Below, in pieces: positions 14,530 to 26,317 of a DNA stretch of 64,000 nt. Numbering within the stretch: the first letter of the stretch is position 1; each line of letters opens with the position of its first letter. Source of the DNA: Neocallimastix lanati (nom. inval.). Its lineage: Eukaryota; Neocallimastigomycota; Neocallimastigomycetes; Neocallimastigales; Neocallimastigaceae. The stretch is from contig JACVTC010000097.1 of assembly GCA_016946835.1 (NCBI GenBank), positions 189,001 to 253,000 of the forward strand. Direction: 5' to 3'. The translations under genes and the position numbers were made by a program. The notes beneath the pieces are model-generated. The model saw only the letters and a list, made by a program, of their open reading frames with translations, was not told the DNA's origin and made no database searches.

Positions 14530-15368
14530 ACATAGAATATAAAGTCTACCAGTTAATCACGGTTACTAACTCCTTCCACGATTTAATGAAAATTTTACAA
14601 ATAACTATTTGAATAAGAGAAAGATGTAACTCCTCCAAGAATGGATAAATAAGTTTAAATAACTTGAAAGTTAAAAGCCATAGCGATATACTTGGTAATA
14701 CTTGGTATTACCAGTAAAATGTTGATAATATTCAAGAAAAATAACGAATAAAAAATATACCAATCACTGAACAAAAAAAAAAAAAAAAAAAAAAAAAGAC
14801 TTCTTACTTGAATGCATGCCTAAGGATTAAAAATAGATACCTATCGAAAACCTTTAGGAAGGCATACTAAATAAATACAACTTATTAAATTATGTTGGAA
14901 GAAACAAAGAAACAAAAAAAAAATAAAATAAAAATGAAAATAAAAATAATTACAATAAAGAAGCTGAAGACATGATGGATAGAGATTTGGTCAATTCTAA
15001 CGAAATCTAAAGTTAATAAAGACTTAAATGCTGGTCATTCTTTTTGTCCGAATTCAATTTTTAAAATCGTCTATCGCTCCAGATCATCAAATGGTAAACT
15101 AGACCGCACTTTCTCGTAGACCTGATTATTTCCTTTTTTTTTTTTTTTTTTTTTTTTTTGGATTTACCTTCCTCCAGTTTTGATATTCCAACTTCCATAC
15201 TTCACCCTGAAAAAAACTTTGTTGTCTCACTCTCTTCTAATTCCGACCTCTCTAATGCAATCCTTTGTTAACAGATGCAAAGATGATACTTTCTATCATA
15301 ACATTTGGGAATAAATCTTCCCATTCCTTATCCCAAGATTACCAATTTCTCCTTTAGCAATAGCTTCC

Positions 15369-15421
<53 letters not shown>

Positions 15422-15496
15422 ATATTCCACCAAATTGTCGTTCACTTGTCTTAAAATTATGTCATGACTCTCCATCCTACGGACATTTTGGTATTA

Positions 15497-15528
<32 letters not shown>

Positions 15529-15731
15529 CTTTGATCTTCCTTCAATAAAAACTTCTGATGGACTTCTTCCAGCGTTAACACATTATGTTCTCGTGAAATT
15601 TGTTGTCCTTCCAAACCTTCCAAACACAAATCATATAGTTTTTTCTTAATCCGCTTGACATCCCCAAAAAACGTCCTTGGTCGTCTAATTCAATGGACTT
15701 TATTAAAGGCCTACATAAATCTAAGGGTTTC

Positions 15732-15764
<33 letters not shown>

Positions 15765-15790
15765 TGATTACTGATCGCTTTCAAATTTTA
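14530..15790 (+). pseudogene. Ty3/gypsy retrotransposon pol relic
   Basis: Frame-broken remains in the canonical gypsy order. Around 14560-14645 the text reads like the RT/RNase H linker (RFNENFTN, then EKDVTPPRM). 14990-15130 holds the RNase H end (FFLSEFNF, KIVYRSRSSNGK, then ALSRRPDYF in another frame). 15421-15495 encodes an integrase HHCC-finger start (YIPPNCRSLVLKLCHDSP, then GHFGI). About 15590-15733 encodes the finger end and catalytic-core start (PSKHKSYS, then PKKRPWSSNSMDFIKGL), and VITDRF follows at about 15766. Frames change several times and poly-A or poly-T tracts of about 20-48 nt interrupt it at about 14774, 15136, 15371, 15496 and 15734. No LTRs were seen. Gag, protease and most of RT are absent. 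It is dead. Confidence 0.85.
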
Positions 15791-15942
15791 ATTATTTATT
15801 ATTTATTTACCTATTCCGGATAAATTAATATTAATTATTCAATTTTTTTAAATTATAAAATGATGATATAAAATGAAAATAAAAACCTTCTTTAATAATA
15901 AATTTATTCTATTAATAATTACATAAAAATAAATTAATAAGC

Positions 15943-16015
15943 AAAATAAAATAAAATAAAATAAAATAAAATAAAATAAAATAAAATAAAATAAAATAAA
16001 ATAAAATAAAATAAA
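15943..16015. repeat. (AAAAT)n pentanucleotide array
   Basis: A clean run of AAAAT/AATAA units. It is the complement of the ATTTT unit that dominates the minisatellite starting 300 bp downstream, so the two may share an origin by inversion. Confidence 0.9.
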
Positions 16016-16309
16016 TGTTGAATGTGATAATATAAAAGTACAAGTATATAAAATAAAATAAAATAAATATTTATTATTAGTTTTTATTAAAGAATATTAA
16101 AGACAATTTATTTTAATAAATAAAATGTTTTTTTTTAATTATATATCTTAGAAAGCAAAAAAATCATTTATATTTAATGAGATTATTAACAATCAATAAT
16201 ATTGTTTTATATATTAAATTACATTATTAATTGAATTTAATAAAAACGTAAAATAATTTTCATTTCGAAAACATTGATTTTTAATATTCTTTAGTAAAAA
16301 ATAATATTA

Positions 16310-17640
16310 GATATTTATTTTATTTTATTTTATTTTATTTTATTTTATTTTATTCAATCTGTACTTTATATTCATATTCTACTATTTATTTTATTTTATT
16401 TTATTTTATTTTATTTTATTTTATTCAATCTGTACTTTATATTTAATATTCTACTATTTATTTTATTTTATTTTATTTTATTTTATTTTATTCAATCTGT
16501 ACTTTATATTCATATTCTACTATTTATTTTATTTTATTTTATTTTATTTTATTTTATTCAATCTGTACTTTATATTCATATTCTACTATTTATTTTATTT
16601 TATTTTATTTTATTTTATTTTATTTTATTTTATTTTATTTTATTTTATTTTATTCAATCTGTACTTTATATTCATATTCTACTATTTATTTTATTTTATT
16701 TTATTTTATTTTATTTTATTCAATCTGTACTTTATATTCATATTCTACTATTTATTTTATTTTATTTTATTTTATTTTATTTTATTCAATCTGTACTTTA
16801 TATTCATATTCTACTATTTATTTTATTTTATTTTATTTTATTTTATTTTATTCAATCTGTACTTTATATTCATATTCTACTATTTATTTTATTTTATTTT
16901 ATTTTATTTTATTTTATTCAATCTGTACTTTATATTCATATTCTACTATTTATTTTATTTTATTTTATTTTATTTTATTTTATTTTATTTTATTTTATTT
17001 TATTCAATCTGTACTTTATATTCATATTCTACTATTTATTTTATTTTATTTTATTTTATTTTATTCAATCTGTACTTTATATTCATATTCTACTATTTAT
17101 TTTATTTTATTTTATTTTATTTTATTCAATCTGTACTTTATATTCATATTCTACTATTTATTTTATTTTATTTTATTTTATTCAATCTGTACTTTATATT
17201 CATATTCTACTATTTATTTTATTTTATTTTATTCAATCTGTACTTTATATTCATATTCTACTATTTATTTTATTTTATTTTATTTTATTTTATTTTATTC
17301 AATCTGTACTTTCTTATTTAATATTCTACTTTTTATTTTATTTTATTTTATTTTATTTTATTTTATTCAATCTGTACTTTCTTATTTAATATTCTACTTT
17401 TTATTTTATTTTATTTTATTTTATTTTATTTTATTTTATTTTATTTTATTCAATCTGTACTTTCTTATTTAATATTCTACTTTTTATTTTATTTTATTTT
17501 ATTTTATTTTATTTTATTTTATTCAATCTGTACTTTATATTTATATTTCAACTATTTATTTTATTTTATTTTATTTTATTCAATCTGTACTTTATATTTA
17601 TATTTCGACTTTTTATTTTATTGTATTTTATTTTATATAG
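16310..17640. repeat. Composite minisatellite: (TTTTA)n blocks with 19 conserved spacers
   Basis: Blocks of ATTTT pentamers alternate with a conserved spacer starting CAATCTGTACTTTATATTC and ending TTCTACTATTTA. I count 19 occurrences of CAATCTGTACTTT between about 16355 and 17590. The pentamer blocks vary in length. Spacers 15-17 share a variant (CTTATTTAATATTC), so subfamilies have spread locally. Inverted relatives of the spacer occur at 36255-36345 and 62145-62215. There is no coding potential. Confidence 0.95.
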
Positions 17641-17792
17641 TTGTACTTATATTATCCCATTCTTTATTTATTTATTTATTTTTTACAAATAATTGAAAAA
17701 CTAATTTTTCAAAATTAATATTAAGAATAATATTGGATAATTAATATAATAATTTTAATAGTATAATTAAAAATATTTATAAAAATATAGAA

Positions 17793-19275
17793 ATGAAAGA
17801 AAATCTAATTATTGATTTAAGTGAGTCTAACAAATTCTAAAAGTTTATAAATGTACCGAATATAAAAAAAATAAATGTAAATCTTTTATTATTTTAAATA
17901 ATAAGAAAGAAATCTTAAAATATAACAGCTTATTCTGAAAAAGAATACGATGTATTTCTATCTATAATGAAACATAAAATTAAGATGGAATTGAAAAAAG
18001 CTCAATTCCTTTTGGTATAAAAATAAAACCCCTATATAATAAAATTTCTAAAGAAATGGGACTTATATGTCCAGAATATAATTCAATTATATAATTCAAT
18101 AATATTATAATTGAACCAAAAAAATTTGCATTGTGATTTTGAAAGGGACATATCTAAAGCAGCAAAAACAATATTTCCTAATACAAATATTAAATATTGC
18201 ATTTGGCATGATAAAAAATCACTAGAAATTAAAAAAAAAAATAAATTAATTATGCTATAATAAAGTAAAAAATGATAATAATATATTTATTTATTATAAA
18301 GCTATTTCAAATTTACCATTTATAAATCCTGAATACATATTTGATATTTATGTTATAATTAAAATTAAATCCATTAAAAATAATTATAGTCAATTTTTAA
18401 AATATTTAGAATATTTTTATAAAACATATTTAGTTGGTTATGATATGAAAATTTGGAATTATTATAATAATATGGAACATATAACAAACAATGCCTCAGA
18501 ATCACTCAATAACTATTTAAATAATTTATTTCCAACAAAACCATCTTTATATGAATTAATAGTTAAATTTAATGAACTTGAACATTTATCATATTATGAT
18601 TATCAAAGAAAAATAAGAAGAATTTGGAAAATAAAAAAAAAAAAAAAATTAATAAATAAAGCTAATGAAATCAGTGTCTTAATTGAACGCTACAAAAATA
18701 TTGAAGCCAAGTTAATTGATGCTAAATGTGATAGAAATAATATTATTAATTTGTGGTTTGATTGTATAACTGATTTAAATAATATAATATAAATATTACT
18801 TTATAATAAATAATTAAGAAATGAGGAATAACCAAAAGAAATAATCAGAATTCTGTCATTCAAAAATTTAATTTATAAAGCTTATTAAATTTATACAGTT
18901 TAAATCAATATTCAAATACGTCTGAATAATTAATAATTTTATCATTATAATTATTATTTTTTTTAAATCAATATTCAAATACGTCTGAATAATTAATAAT
19001 TTTATCATTATAATTATTATTTTTTTTTAATAACATTTACATTTTTAATAACATTTAACATTTATATTTTTATATAATACTTTTATTAATAACATTTAAA
19101 TAATTAAAATCATAAAATCTAACTATTATATGATTTATTTAATTATTCACTTAATAATTAATTTAAAAATTGAAATAACAAAATAATACAATAAAATAAT
19201 ATTATGTAGCATATTATAGCTATAGCTACAAATTTATATATATCACCGTGAAAATTGGCGTAATGCAACCTCCCC
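17793..19275 (+). pseudogene. MULE transposase relic 2
   Basis: A decayed Mutator-like transposase on the plus strand, recognised by comparison with the element at 42041-44879 (minus). The order is the N-terminal FLYWCH/WRKY-like finger region (about 17870-17900), CPEYNS-like box (about 18070-18090), HCDFE followed by NIKYCIWHDK (about 18130-18215), then the 115-aa open C-terminal part at 18445-18792 containing HITNNASESLNNYL. Frameshifts and stops separate these blocks, and the central transposase segment between CPEYN and HCDFE is deleted. The right terminus survives at about 19250-19275 (inverted GGGGAGGTTGCATTACGCC). The left terminus is not found and may have been overrun by the minisatellite ending at 17640. 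Confidence 0.82.
18900..19027. repeat. Two-copy tandem repeat, about 64 bp
   Basis: A unit starting TAAATCAATATTCAAATACG and ending in a T-run occurs twice back to back (18900-18963, 18964-19027) with near-perfect identity, downstream of the transposase relic and inside its element. Confidence 0.9.
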
Positions 19276-19442
19276 AAAATAACGTGATATAAAATAGATT
19301 TATATAATATCATAAATTCTATAAATTACATAAAATTAGTGTAATTTAAATATATAAATAATTTATATAGTTTTATTTTATTCTAATTATTTTATTTTAT
19401 AATATTTTTATTATATTTTTATATGTTATAATTATTATAAAT

Positions 19443-19605
19443 GGGAGTTGTAATTCTCCAAGTTGCATTTCGCCAAGTTGAAAATTATTAAATAAATAAA
19501 TAAATAAATAAATAAAATTAAATATTGAATAAAAACAATTTTAAAGAAAATTATTCTGAATTAATATTTATTTATTCATTTATTTATATCAATACTCCAC
19601 TTGTC
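19443..19605 (+). mobile_element. Truncated MITE of the MULE family
   Basis: Begins GGGAGTTGTAATTCTCC, continues AGTTGCATTTCGCCAAG and shares the AAAT-rich core and the downstream ATCAATACTCCACTTGTC with the MITE at 13600-13903. It stops there, lacking the final 50 bp or so of the right terminus, and runs into an AAT microsatellite. No target duplication can be defined. Confidence 0.8.
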
Positions 19606-19859
19606 AAAATAATAATAATAATAATAATGTTATTTGCCATAAATATAATTTTTATAATATTAATGATATGAACTTTAAAAATTTTGTATTTAATTAAATA
19701 AATTTAAATTAAAAAATAAATAAATGAATTAATAAATAAATTATATTAATAAATAAAACTTCGCCTAATAAGAGATAACCGAACCTGAGGTGTTTATCAA
19801 AAAATATTTATAATTTGTTATTTATTATTTAAAAATGTTCTTTCATGATATTATTTTAT

Positions 19860-20165
19860 TTTTTAATGCTTCAAAATTAAATATTTATTTAATTATTTAT
19901 TATTAATATTCACTCATTTATTATTTATTTAATTATTTATTATAAATATTTATTTATTATGTATTTATTATTTATTATTAATATTCATTTATTATTTATT
20001 TATTATGTATTTATTACTTATTATTCATATTTATTTATTATTTATTATTTATTTAATTATTATTTATTATTTATTTATTTATTATTTATTTATTTATTAT
20101 TTATTTATTTATTTATTATTTATTTATTTATTATTTATTATTTATTATTTATTTATTTAAAATAT
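19860..20165. repeat. TTTA/ATTATTT microsatellite
   Basis: A long interrupted array of TATTTATT-type units. Open frames in it are all Tyr/Leu/Ile/Phe repeats and are not credible genes. Confidence 0.9.
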
Positions 20166-20606
20166 ATATGAAGTGGAGTTAAATTACAATATTTACAAGC
20201 CATCTTCTGAAATTTAACCATCCATACTCAATTATTTTAAAGTTATTTAATTGATTTTTTAATAAAAAATAGACTTTAATTCAAGAATTTAATTATTAGT
20301 ATCTTTTTTTTCTTTTTTCTTTTTTTATCTTTTTGTTTTTGTGTTTAGTTAATAATATATTCTTGAATTAAAGATAAAGAAATAAAAAATTAAAAAAAAT
20401 AAAAAATAAAGGACATTAATCATAATATTTGCTATTTTAAGAAAGTATTACTTTTGGATATTATCGATTGTTAATTATGTACTATTAGCCACACATTATT
20501 AATCTTTATATAAAACTAGAAAGAACAATTTATTAATAAATAATTACAAAATAATAAATAATATTTATTCGCTTCATATAATTTAAATTGAATAATAATA
20601 TAATCT

Positions 20607-20973
20607 TAAAAAATTAATAAACAAATTATTTCAAATATAATCTTAATTAATATGTTAATATAGATTGAGAGGTTTATTTTTTATATATGACAAAATTGTA
20701 TTTATTTAAATTATATAAGATTATAGTATTATTTAATATATATTATATAATGTATATAAAATTATATTTAAGATTATATTATTCAATTTAAATTCTTTAA
20801 ATCAAATATAACAATTATAAAATTATAGATTATATAATATATATTAAATAATACTATACTCTCATATAATTTAAATAAATACTATTTTGTCATATATAAA
20901 AAATAAACCTCTCAATCTATATTAACATATTAATTAAGATTATATTTGAAATAATTTGTTTATTAATTTTTTA
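20607..20973. repeat. Fold-back element: 145-bp inverted arms, 77-bp loop
   Basis: The left arm 20607-20751 and right arm 20829-20973 are inverted copies with only a handful of mismatches. Both contain, for example, TATAGATTGAGAGGTTTATT (right arm on the opposite strand). The loop is about 20752-20828. No transposase and no clear target duplication were found at the outer ends. It could be a fold-back/MITE-type element or a palindrome made by local inversion. Confidence 0.93.
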
Positions 20974-21401
20974 CGGTACTTAATTATTAATAGATATGAA
21001 CATATTAATTAATTTAAATTATTAACCAATTAGAAAAAGGTTTTTATATATATATGTACTTTTTTTTTTTTTAAAAAAAATTTCTTTTTTTAATCTTTTT
21101 AAAAATATGTTTTTTTCTTTTTCTAATTAAATAAATATTTTTTTTTCTTTTTCTAATTGAATATAAATATTAAATTTATATAGAAATTATATATGTAAAG
21201 TGATTTTTTTTTTTTTTTTTTTTAAAGGATATATTTAATACAAATAATAATTAAAAAAAAAAAAAATAAGCTTTAGTAAGTAAATGAATACTATTAAAAT
21301 AAAATTATAGATATTTGTTTAAATATTCAAATAATATTATGTTAATTATAATATTTTTTAGAAAGTATTAATTTAAATTATAAAAAATTAAGCTTTAATT
21401 A

Positions 21402-21436
<35 letters not shown>

Positions 21437-21627
21437 AAAATATTAATATAAGAATATTTGTATTATTGTTCAAAAAAAAAAAATAAATAAATAAATAAAG
21501 TTAATTTAATAATAATATTAGAAAAAAAATAATGTTTGAAAAATTATTAATTTAATAATAAAAATAAAAAATAGAAAAGAAGCAATATAATAAAATAAAT
21601 AAAATTGAAATTCAGTTATACTTAGGT

Positions 21628-21919
21628 AATGTTTGGAAAAATTTTTAAAAAATAACTAAATCCATTTTTAATTTATAATGTTTAAAGTATTAATTGAATG
21701 ATATTTAAAATAATAAAAGTAATAATAATGTTTGTAGTATAAAATGAACAATATTTAAAGTCAAAATAGTAATAATGTTTGGAAAAATTTTTAAAAAATA
21801 AATAAATCCATTTTTAATTTATAATGTTTAAAGTATTAATTGAATGATATTTAAAATAATAAAAGTAATAATAATGTTTGTAGTATAAAATGAACAATAT
21901 TTAAAGTCAAAATAGTAAT
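21628..21919. repeat. 146-bp tandem duplication
   Basis: Unit 1 at 21628-21773 and unit 2 at 21774-21919 both start AATGTTTGGAAAAATTTTTA and are nearly identical (one substitution noticed near AACTAAATCC / AATAAATCC). Non-coding, about 280 bp upstream of the transporter gene at 22197. Confidence 0.93.
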
Positions 21920-22196
21920 AATGATAGCAAATTCAACAAATTATAAATTAAAATGCTAATCCTTAAATTAATATATTATTACATTATATGTTGATAAAAT
22001 ATTTATAATTATTATTTATTTAATTTTAATTCTTAAATAATTTCCTTATTACATTATATATTAATAAAAATTAATAATATATTTATAATTAATATTTATT
22101 AATGTTTTTCTTAATTATATTATAATATTTGACATATTAGTAAAAAACATTAATATAAATAATATTAATTTACAAAAGTATAGAATTCAAAAAAAA

Positions 22197-23593
22197 ATGT
22201 CTTGTAAGTATTTCAAGAATGATATAATATAATTTGAATAATATAATTTAAATAATAATGTAATAGATTTTAAATAACTAATTCTTTTTTTTATCTCCTT
22301 TTGTTAATAAATTGATATATGTATATTTTAAATTAAAGCAATAAATATAAAATACATTAGCTTAGTAATACTTGTTATACATAATAGTCTATCGCTATTT
22401 GTTATGCGATATTCTAAAACATTTCCTGATAAATATCTTTCATCAACCGCGGTTGTATGTTCAGAGCTATGTAAACTAATAATATCTATGTTTATTCATA
22501 TAATCTATCGATGTAAACAACTTGGTTCAATAAAAAAATATAATTGTCGAATGCTTATCGATGAATTATTTGGTAAAGAATCAGATTGTATAAAAATTAT
22601 GGTACCCGCAGTTCTTTACCTTATTCAAAATAATTTATTATATTTTTCAGCGAGTAAATTAGATGCAGCAACACTTCAAATTACATCACAAATGAAATTA
22701 GTTGTTGTTGCTATCTTTTCAGTTTTAATTTTAAAACGTCAATTACATAAACGTCAATGGTTTTCTATTTTTTTATTAGCTGTTGGTATAGCTCTTGTAC
22801 AATTTCCAACTGGGGATAATACAACTAATATTGCAGGTAAAAATGCAATGGTAGATAAGACCATAGGTTTTTGTTCTGTATTAACTACTTGTTTAACCTC
22901 AGGTTTTGCAGGGGTTTATTTTGAAAAAATATTAAAGAAAAGTAAGGTCACTCTCTGGGCCAGAAATGTTCAACTTTCTCTTTTCTCTGTTATTCCAGGA
23001 TATTTCATTGGTTGTTTAATTATGGACGGAAGTACTATAAAAGAAAAGGGTTTTTTCGGAGGATATAATCGCTGGACACTTTTTAGTATTTTCTGTCAAT
23101 CAGTAGGTGGAATTATAATTGCAATAGTAGTAAAATATGCTGATAATATTTTAAAAGGTTTCGCCAATTCATTATCAATTGTTTTATCTTGTATCATTTC
23201 GTACTTTTTATTTGATTTTAATATCACCCTACTATTTATTATTGGTTGTGGTTTAGTTTTATTATCTTCTTATCTTTATGGTAAAAAGAAGATTACAATT
23301 ATTAATAAATATAAAATATTACTATATAATATATTATATATAAAATATACTATACCTATAAATATAATTTCTAATATAATATATAAAAAATAAAAAATTA
23401 TAAAAATAATTTTTTATTTAATTTATACACATAATTTTTTTTTTTATTTAAATTTAAAATAGGTAAAAATACTGAAAATAAATCAAAAATAATTGATAAA
23501 GAATATAAAGAATTTATTAATCTAGAAGAAAGATTGGATAATATGGAAGAAATTAAAAAAATTCTGGAGGATGATGATGAAGAATTTTTTTAA
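22197..23593 (+). CDS. Nucleotide-sugar transporter, SLC35A type (paralogue B)
   Basis: Predicted 359-aa multi-pass Golgi/ER carrier, a close paralogue of 4875-6526. Exons: 22197-22203 (7 nt), 22339-23280 (942 nt), 23463-23593; GT-AG introns of 135 and 182 nt. The reconstructed N-terminus aligns residue for residue with paralogue A over the splice (KYISLVILVIHN versus KWMSLLILIFHN). Conserved motifs are MRYSKTFPDKYLSS, ESDCIKIMVPAVLYLIQNN, GVYFEKILKKSKVTLWARN and KYADNILKGFANSLSIV. The C-terminal tail (residues 318-359) is much shorter than in A and ends EDDDEEFF, still acidic. Reading on through the second donor gives a lysine/isoleucine-rich tail to a stop at 23393, an intron-retention product, which I reject because both paralogues share the donor in the same codon. 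The substrate is not determined. Confidence 0.9.
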
Positions 23594-23803
23594 AGAAAGT
23601 TATTGAATATCAATTGACTTTAAAAGGAAAAGCATTGATATAAACAATCTTAGTATAAATTTTGAAATAGTAGTAGAACAAAAAATGAAAGGGATAGGTT
23701 TTATTATAATATTTTTTTTTATTTAAAAAAAAAAAAAAAAAGAATTTTATTTATAGACAAATTTAATTTATTAAATTATTTTATTTAAATATAAATAGAT
23801 AAT

Positions 23804-23837
<34 letters not shown>

Positions 23838-25121
23838 AGAGAATAAATTAGTTTAATAATATTCAATATATAAAAAAATTTTCTTTTTTAATTTTTTTTT
23901 TTTTTTTTTTTTTTTTGAAATATTATATTTTTGTTGTCTATTTATTTATTGTTGATAAAATATAAGTTAATAAATTAATTTATTAATATATCAAAGACAA
24001 TATATATATTTATGTATATATTTTTTAAGAAAAAAAAAAAAAGAAATGTATTTTATATTTATTACATACTTTTTGATAATTATTTTAATTCACAAATAAT
24101 AATAATAATAATGAAGTAAATACAAAACATAGAAAAAAAAAAATTAAAATAAATGCAAATTATAGAAAAAATTAGAAAAAAGTAAATTCACGAATAATAA
24201 TAATAATAATAAGATAAATATATTGTTGATAACTATTTTAATTCATAAATAATAATAATAATAGTAATAAAGTAAATACCAAGTATAGAAAAAAAAAAAA
24301 TTAAAATAATTGAATAGTATAGAAAAAGAAAAAAGAAATAAATAAATAAATAGGAAGTATAGAAAGAAAGAAAAAGAAAGAAAGAAAAAGAAAAATAAAT
24401 AAATAAATAAATACACAAATAATAATAATAATAAAATAAATACAAACATAGAAAAAAAATAAAAATAAATGAAAAGTATATAAAAAAAAAAAAAATAAAA
24501 ATAAAATAATAATAATAATAATAATAATAATTAAAATAATTAAAAATATAGAAAAAAAAATAATAAATATAAAGCATTAAAAATTAATAAAAATAATAAT
24601 AAAAATAATAATAAATTAAGATATTAAATAAATAAATAATAATTAATAATACTAAAATTTAAATGTTAAAGTATTATTAATAATAATGAATTAAAATTAA
24701 AAAAATTTTTTTTTAATCAAAATTATTCTTATAGAATATTTTATATTTTTATTGATGAGTTCACTTTACACTTTATTAATAAAAAAATAAAATAAGATTA
24801 TAAAAAAAAAAAAAAGTAAATAATATCAATAAATTAATAAAATAATAAGAATAATAAGAAAGATAAATAAATAAATAAATTAATGAAAAAAAAAAAAATT
24901 TTTTTTTTTTTTTTAATCAAAATTATTCTTATAGAATATTTTATTTTTTTTTATTGATGAATTCACTTTATATTTCATTAATGAAAAAAAAAAAATTATT
25001 TTTTTCATTAATAAAATTATTCTTATAGAATATTTTATATTTTTGTTGATGAGTTTACTTTACACTTTATTAATAAAAAAATAAAATAAGATTATAAAAA
25101 AAAAAATAAATAAATAAAAAA

Positions 25122-25158
<37 letters not shown>

Positions 25159-25334
25159 AATATCAATAAATTAATAAAATAATAATAATAAAAATAAATA
25201 AATAAATAAAAATGGTTAATGACTAAATTTAAATAAAAAAAAAATTTATTAAATAATTATTAATTGAAATTTTAATAAAATATTAAATAATTATTAATTG
25301 AAATTTTAATAAAAATAAAACTTTTCAAAATATC
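23594..25334. other. Low-complexity intergenic stretch with local duplications
   Basis: Contains AAT, AAAT and AAAG microsatellites. A module 'attattcttatagaatatttta' plus 'ttgatgagttcactttacac' recurs three times (about 24719-24780, 24917-24975, 25013-25070), pointing to local duplication. A short duplicate 'attaaataattattaattg' pair lies at 25248-25310. No gene is supported. Confidence 0.7.
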
Positions 25335-25400
25335 ATAAATATCAACAACAAGAATAAAAGAGGATAATGATCCTCTTTTATTCCTGTTGTTGATATTTAT
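25335..25400. repeat. Strong hairpin, 30-bp stem and 6-nt loop
   Basis: Arm 25335-25364 (ATAAATATCAACAACAAGAA...) pairs with 25371-25400 with a single mismatch. The loop is TAATGA. It is far longer than chance palindromes and stands in otherwise simple AT-rich DNA. No element ends or genes adjoin it. It could be a small fold-back element or a transcribed hairpin. Confidence 0.92.
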
Positions 25401-25635
25401 AAAAAGTTAATCATAATTAATTGAATCCTAATCATAAAAGTGATATAGTAAAAAAAAAAAAAAAAAAATTAAGAATTTGTCCTTAAAATTATAATAAAGT
25501 TTAATTATTATTTATTATTTATTATTAATATCACACCAAAATTATGTTGTAAAAGATTCTAATACAGTTCTTATTAATTTCTAATTTTTTCATTCATTGA
25601 AGTTTTTTTTTTTTTTTTAACTTTAAATGGCATCA

Positions 25636-25667
<32 letters not shown>

Positions 25668-25697
25668 CGCAATTAGTTTTTTAAAATTTAAAAAGGT

Positions 25698-25776
25698 TTA
25701 TTTATCTCCAATGGCCTTTAAATAATATTCTATAACATTGGAAGGTTCATAACCAAAAACATTCCAACAATGGTTG
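25698..25776 (-). pseudogene. Possible coding fragment, unknown protein C-terminus
   Basis: On the minus strand a non-repetitive frame reads HCWNVFGYEPSNVIEYYL, then KAIGDK and a TAA stop at 25698. Amino-acid composition is unlike the surrounding AT repeats. A poly-A tract directly upstream (on that strand) ends the readable part, and no acceptor site is evident. I do not recognise the protein. It may be a gene remnant or the last exon of an unresolved gene. Confidence 0.4.
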
Positions 25777-26222
25777 AGTTTTTTTTTTTTATTTATTTAT
25801 TTATTTATTTATTGTTTTTTTTTTTTTTTTATTTTTTGCTTTTTGTTTTTTGCTTTTTTTTTTATATTTTTTTTTATATTAGCTATGAATAGTGGAGATA
25901 TTAACGGAACTGAAAATGAAATTTTTTTTTTTATAGCCACCGCAATTATTGCGAATTTTAATCTTTATATTTATTTATTCTCATATAAAAAAAATATATA
26001 TATATGAATGCTTTTAATTTTAATAAAAAAAATAAAAATAGCATCATAAAATTAATAAAATTAAATAAATATTATTTATCCAATTTGAACATAATAATAA
26101 ATGAAAAAAAAAAAAAAAAAAAGTAACGTGAAATAAAAATGTTAAGAAGAATCAAAAAATAAAGTGTATAAATAAAATAAAATTCAGAAAAAAAGTTCAT
26201 TATGCAACGAAACCTCACCTCC

Positions 26223-26317
26223 TTATGGATTAGGGTTTGAATTGACTATCGGAAAGAAATGATGGTCTTCTCCTCCTTCAGGGGCATTGGCCCTGCTAAC
26301 CTGTCTTACTACATTTT
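26223..26317 (-). CDS. Likely terminal exon of an unresolved gene
   Basis: A strong polypyrimidine tract and CAG acceptor (26318-26319) precede a 95-nt open stretch: two bases of a split codon, then NVVRQVSRANAPEGGEDHHF, FPIVNSNPNP and a TAA at 26223. Base composition is much less AT-rich than the surroundings, as in real exons here. The matching upstream exon must end in phase 1; I could not find it convincingly. Candidate sequence near 26500-26640 on the same strand carries two similar short tails (SQYFCNKYENEL and SQYYCIEDKL), each followed by a stop. The product is unknown. A small structured RNA is the alternative, because CAGGG/CCCTG at 26280-26296 forms a short hairpin. Confidence 0.45.

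Noticed and set aside
16310-17640. CRISPR-like repeat/spacer pattern
   Set aside because: The conserved parts are separated by variable-length TTTTA arrays rather than unique spacers; it is a minisatellite.
24233-24577. Tyr/Phe/Leu-rich 68-114 aa frames
   Set aside because: Translations of AAT/AAAT/AAAG microsatellites without protein-like composition.
26223-26317. Possible C/D snoRNA or telomerase-like RNA (ATGATGG, terminal CTGA, one TTAGGG)
   Set aside because: The minus strand gives an uninterrupted frame after an excellent splice acceptor, a better explanation; box sequences are imperfect and only one telomere-like hexamer is present.
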